From positions 1-64,000 of the forward strand of contig FN648236.1 of NCBI GenBank assembly GCA_000310025.1: 64,000 bases of DNA, in the 5' to 3' direction. The notes beneath the pieces are model-generated. The model made no database searches and was not told where the DNA came from. It was given only the letters and a program-made list of their open reading frames with translations. Source of the stretch: Ectocarpus siliculosus (taxonomy: Eukaryota > Sar > Phaeophyceae > Ectocarpales > Ectocarpaceae). Within the stretch, counting starts at the first letter, position 1. The number at the start of each line of letters is the position of its first letter. Shown here piece after piece: positions 62,813-64,000 of the stretch. The translations under genes and the position numbers were made by a program.

Positions 62813-63872
62813 TAGGGTTGTGTATCGGCGCAGCCGAACGATATAATATGTATCGGAGATCGGCGCAGCCGATATAACGATATTTTTTCGATATATCGGC
62901 TACGAAAAAATATCGGCGAGCGAAGCGAGCCGTGGTTAGGGGGCTCGCGAAACGAGCCCCCCCTCGGCCCCCCGGCTGGTGAGGGGCCCCGCTGGAGGCG
63001 CCCCCGGAGGGCCCCGCTGGAGGCGCCCCGCCGGAGGCGTTTTTTTACGCGATTTGGCTTCACTAGAGCATATTTTTTGGGTGATTTTGGGGCACTTCGA
63101 CCATGCCATTTTTTGGTGGGTGATATCCTGAAAACTACTGAAAAACGCTAAAACTTGGAAACCATCGACAATAAATGACAGATGATTAGTCAGTTCTCTT
63201 TCGAAGCTTTGGTTGGGTGGTACAACACGACCACGTTTGAACGTCTTCACGAAGCTGCTTCCAAAACACGTTCCCACCTCCCTCGTCCTCCCTCTCTCTC
63301 TGAATCTTGTCATGTTTCTACAACACAGCCTAAGTTTTTCGTGTTTTTTTTAACTTGGTCTCTGCACAGTGAAAGTCGCCGTTTGCCACGCACAACTGAC
63401 AGATCGCGATGCCCGAATGGCATGGGTTCCGATACACCCTGAAATGCTTCCACACCGGGTGTGAGGCATTCGGGGGCTTGGGCAGCTTCGGCTCCATCTT
63501 GACCCTCTCCACCTTCGCAGCCCGCTCGTTTTTCTTCGAACGCTCTGCTGTCTCTGTGTCTGAAACTGGTTCTACTGTAACCACCGGCGTGGAGGACCCT
63601 CCATCCTGGTCCGCTGCTGGTGGGGTACTCATGGGGTGTTCGGCTAGTGTTCGGTGTTCGGTCTGCTCTTCTGTGGTCCAAAGCAACAGCCGCCGCAACA
63701 GCGTGGCCTCATAGGGGGTCCAAACGTGTAACTGTTGTAACATATGCCCCCTTTTTGATTCACGGAGCCCCCTCAAATATATCGCCCAACATATCGGGGC
63801 TGACAATAGATATTCGATACGATATATATCGTCCGATTATATCAAACATATCGGCTCCGATACACAACCCTA
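62813..63872 (-). mobile_element. Short hAT-superfamily DNA transposon, 1060 bp, keeps part of a BED finger
   Basis: The terminal inverted repeats TAGGGTTGTGTATCGG are flanked by a perfect 8-bp target duplication CTTATCTT (62,805-62,812 and 63,873-63,880), diagnostic of hAT-type transposition. Subterminal sequence is packed with ATATCGG/CCGATAT motifs. An internal GC-rich tandem tract lies near 62,980-63,045. The minus strand encodes a short protein with the beginning of a BED zinc finger. No hAT catalytic or dimerisation domain is visible, so the element is non-autonomous. Confidence 0.9.
63330..63632 (-). CDS. Truncated BED-finger protein of the hAT element
   Basis: This is a 100-codon frame from an ATG at 63632, with open sequence continuing upstream without another convincing start. 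The Lys/Glu-rich N-terminal half is followed by SHPVWKHFRVYRNP and AICQLC, the VW-x-x-F and C-x2-C halves of a BED zinc finger. The His pair that should complete the finger is missing, and the frame ends KKTRKT. A GT after ACCAA could be a splice donor to a lost exon. The protein is probably not functional as it stands. Confidence 0.6.
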   Translation of the reverse strand: MSTPPAADQDGGSSTPVVTVEPVSDTETAERSKKNERAAKVERVKMEPKLPKPPNASHPVWKHFRVYRNPCHSGIAICQLCVANGDFHCAETKLKKTRKT

Positions 63873-64000
63873 CTTATCTTGCAGAAAAACACCGAAATCT
63901 CTTCCGTGCTCTGGTCCACCACGAGAAAAAAGTATGTAATACACGGCATCACTGCGACTCAAGTATACTGTGGCCGAAACCATCGATATTGGCTTTGCTC

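Overview
The window looks like nuclear DNA of a brown alga (Ectocarpus-like) or a close stramenopile relative. The genes are cut into many short exons with long introns. There are many trinucleotide microsatellites and G/C-run retroposon tails. One gene family joins a parallel beta-helix to a cysteine-rich domain that I associate with brown-algal secreted proteins. The organism call is inference, since no search could be run.

Layout. Positions 1-28.3 kb form a very large inverted duplication. The left arm runs from the window edge to about 11.43 kb and the right arm from about 13.72 to 28.28 kb, around a 2.3 kb centre. Each arm carries one copy of the same 16-exon gene, transcribed outwards (minus strand on the left, plus strand on the right). 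Both models give 738 residues: signal peptide, parallel beta-helix, Pro/Thr/Ala/Glu linker, two 10-cysteine domains and an Asp-rich tail. The right copy has about 3 kb of extra sequence in intron 1, including a 5'-truncated LINE and a 462-base assembly gap. From 28.3 to 34.1 kb I recognise no gene. From 34.1 to 40.9 kb the minus strand carries an ankyrin-type gene, nearly one repeat per exon, with its 5' end unresolved. From 41 to 45 kb I see retroposon fragments, a tRNA-like SINE head, tandem repeats and isolated exon-like pieces. From 45.1 to 61.5 kb the plus strand encodes a 15-exon, two-AAA-domain ATPase that best fits AFG2B/SPATA5L1. Its introns hold a 1.8 kb pogo-like DNA transposon, a tandemly triplicated exon end and a second gap. 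The window ends with tandem repeats and a 1.06 kb hAT element.

Most notable: (1) the palindromic gene pair, with uneven divergence along the arms and an acidic tail that differs between copies; (2) two unrelated small DNA transposons (pogo-like at 50,968-52,768 and hAT at 62,813-63,872) with intact ends and target duplications, which keep a DNA-binding module while no transposase catalytic domain is visible; (3) three introns in two host genes that fit GC-AG splicing. The beta-helix proteins should act outside the cell, probably in the wall or matrix. The AAA ATPase is a housekeeping remodelling factor. The genes do not form an operon-like unit.
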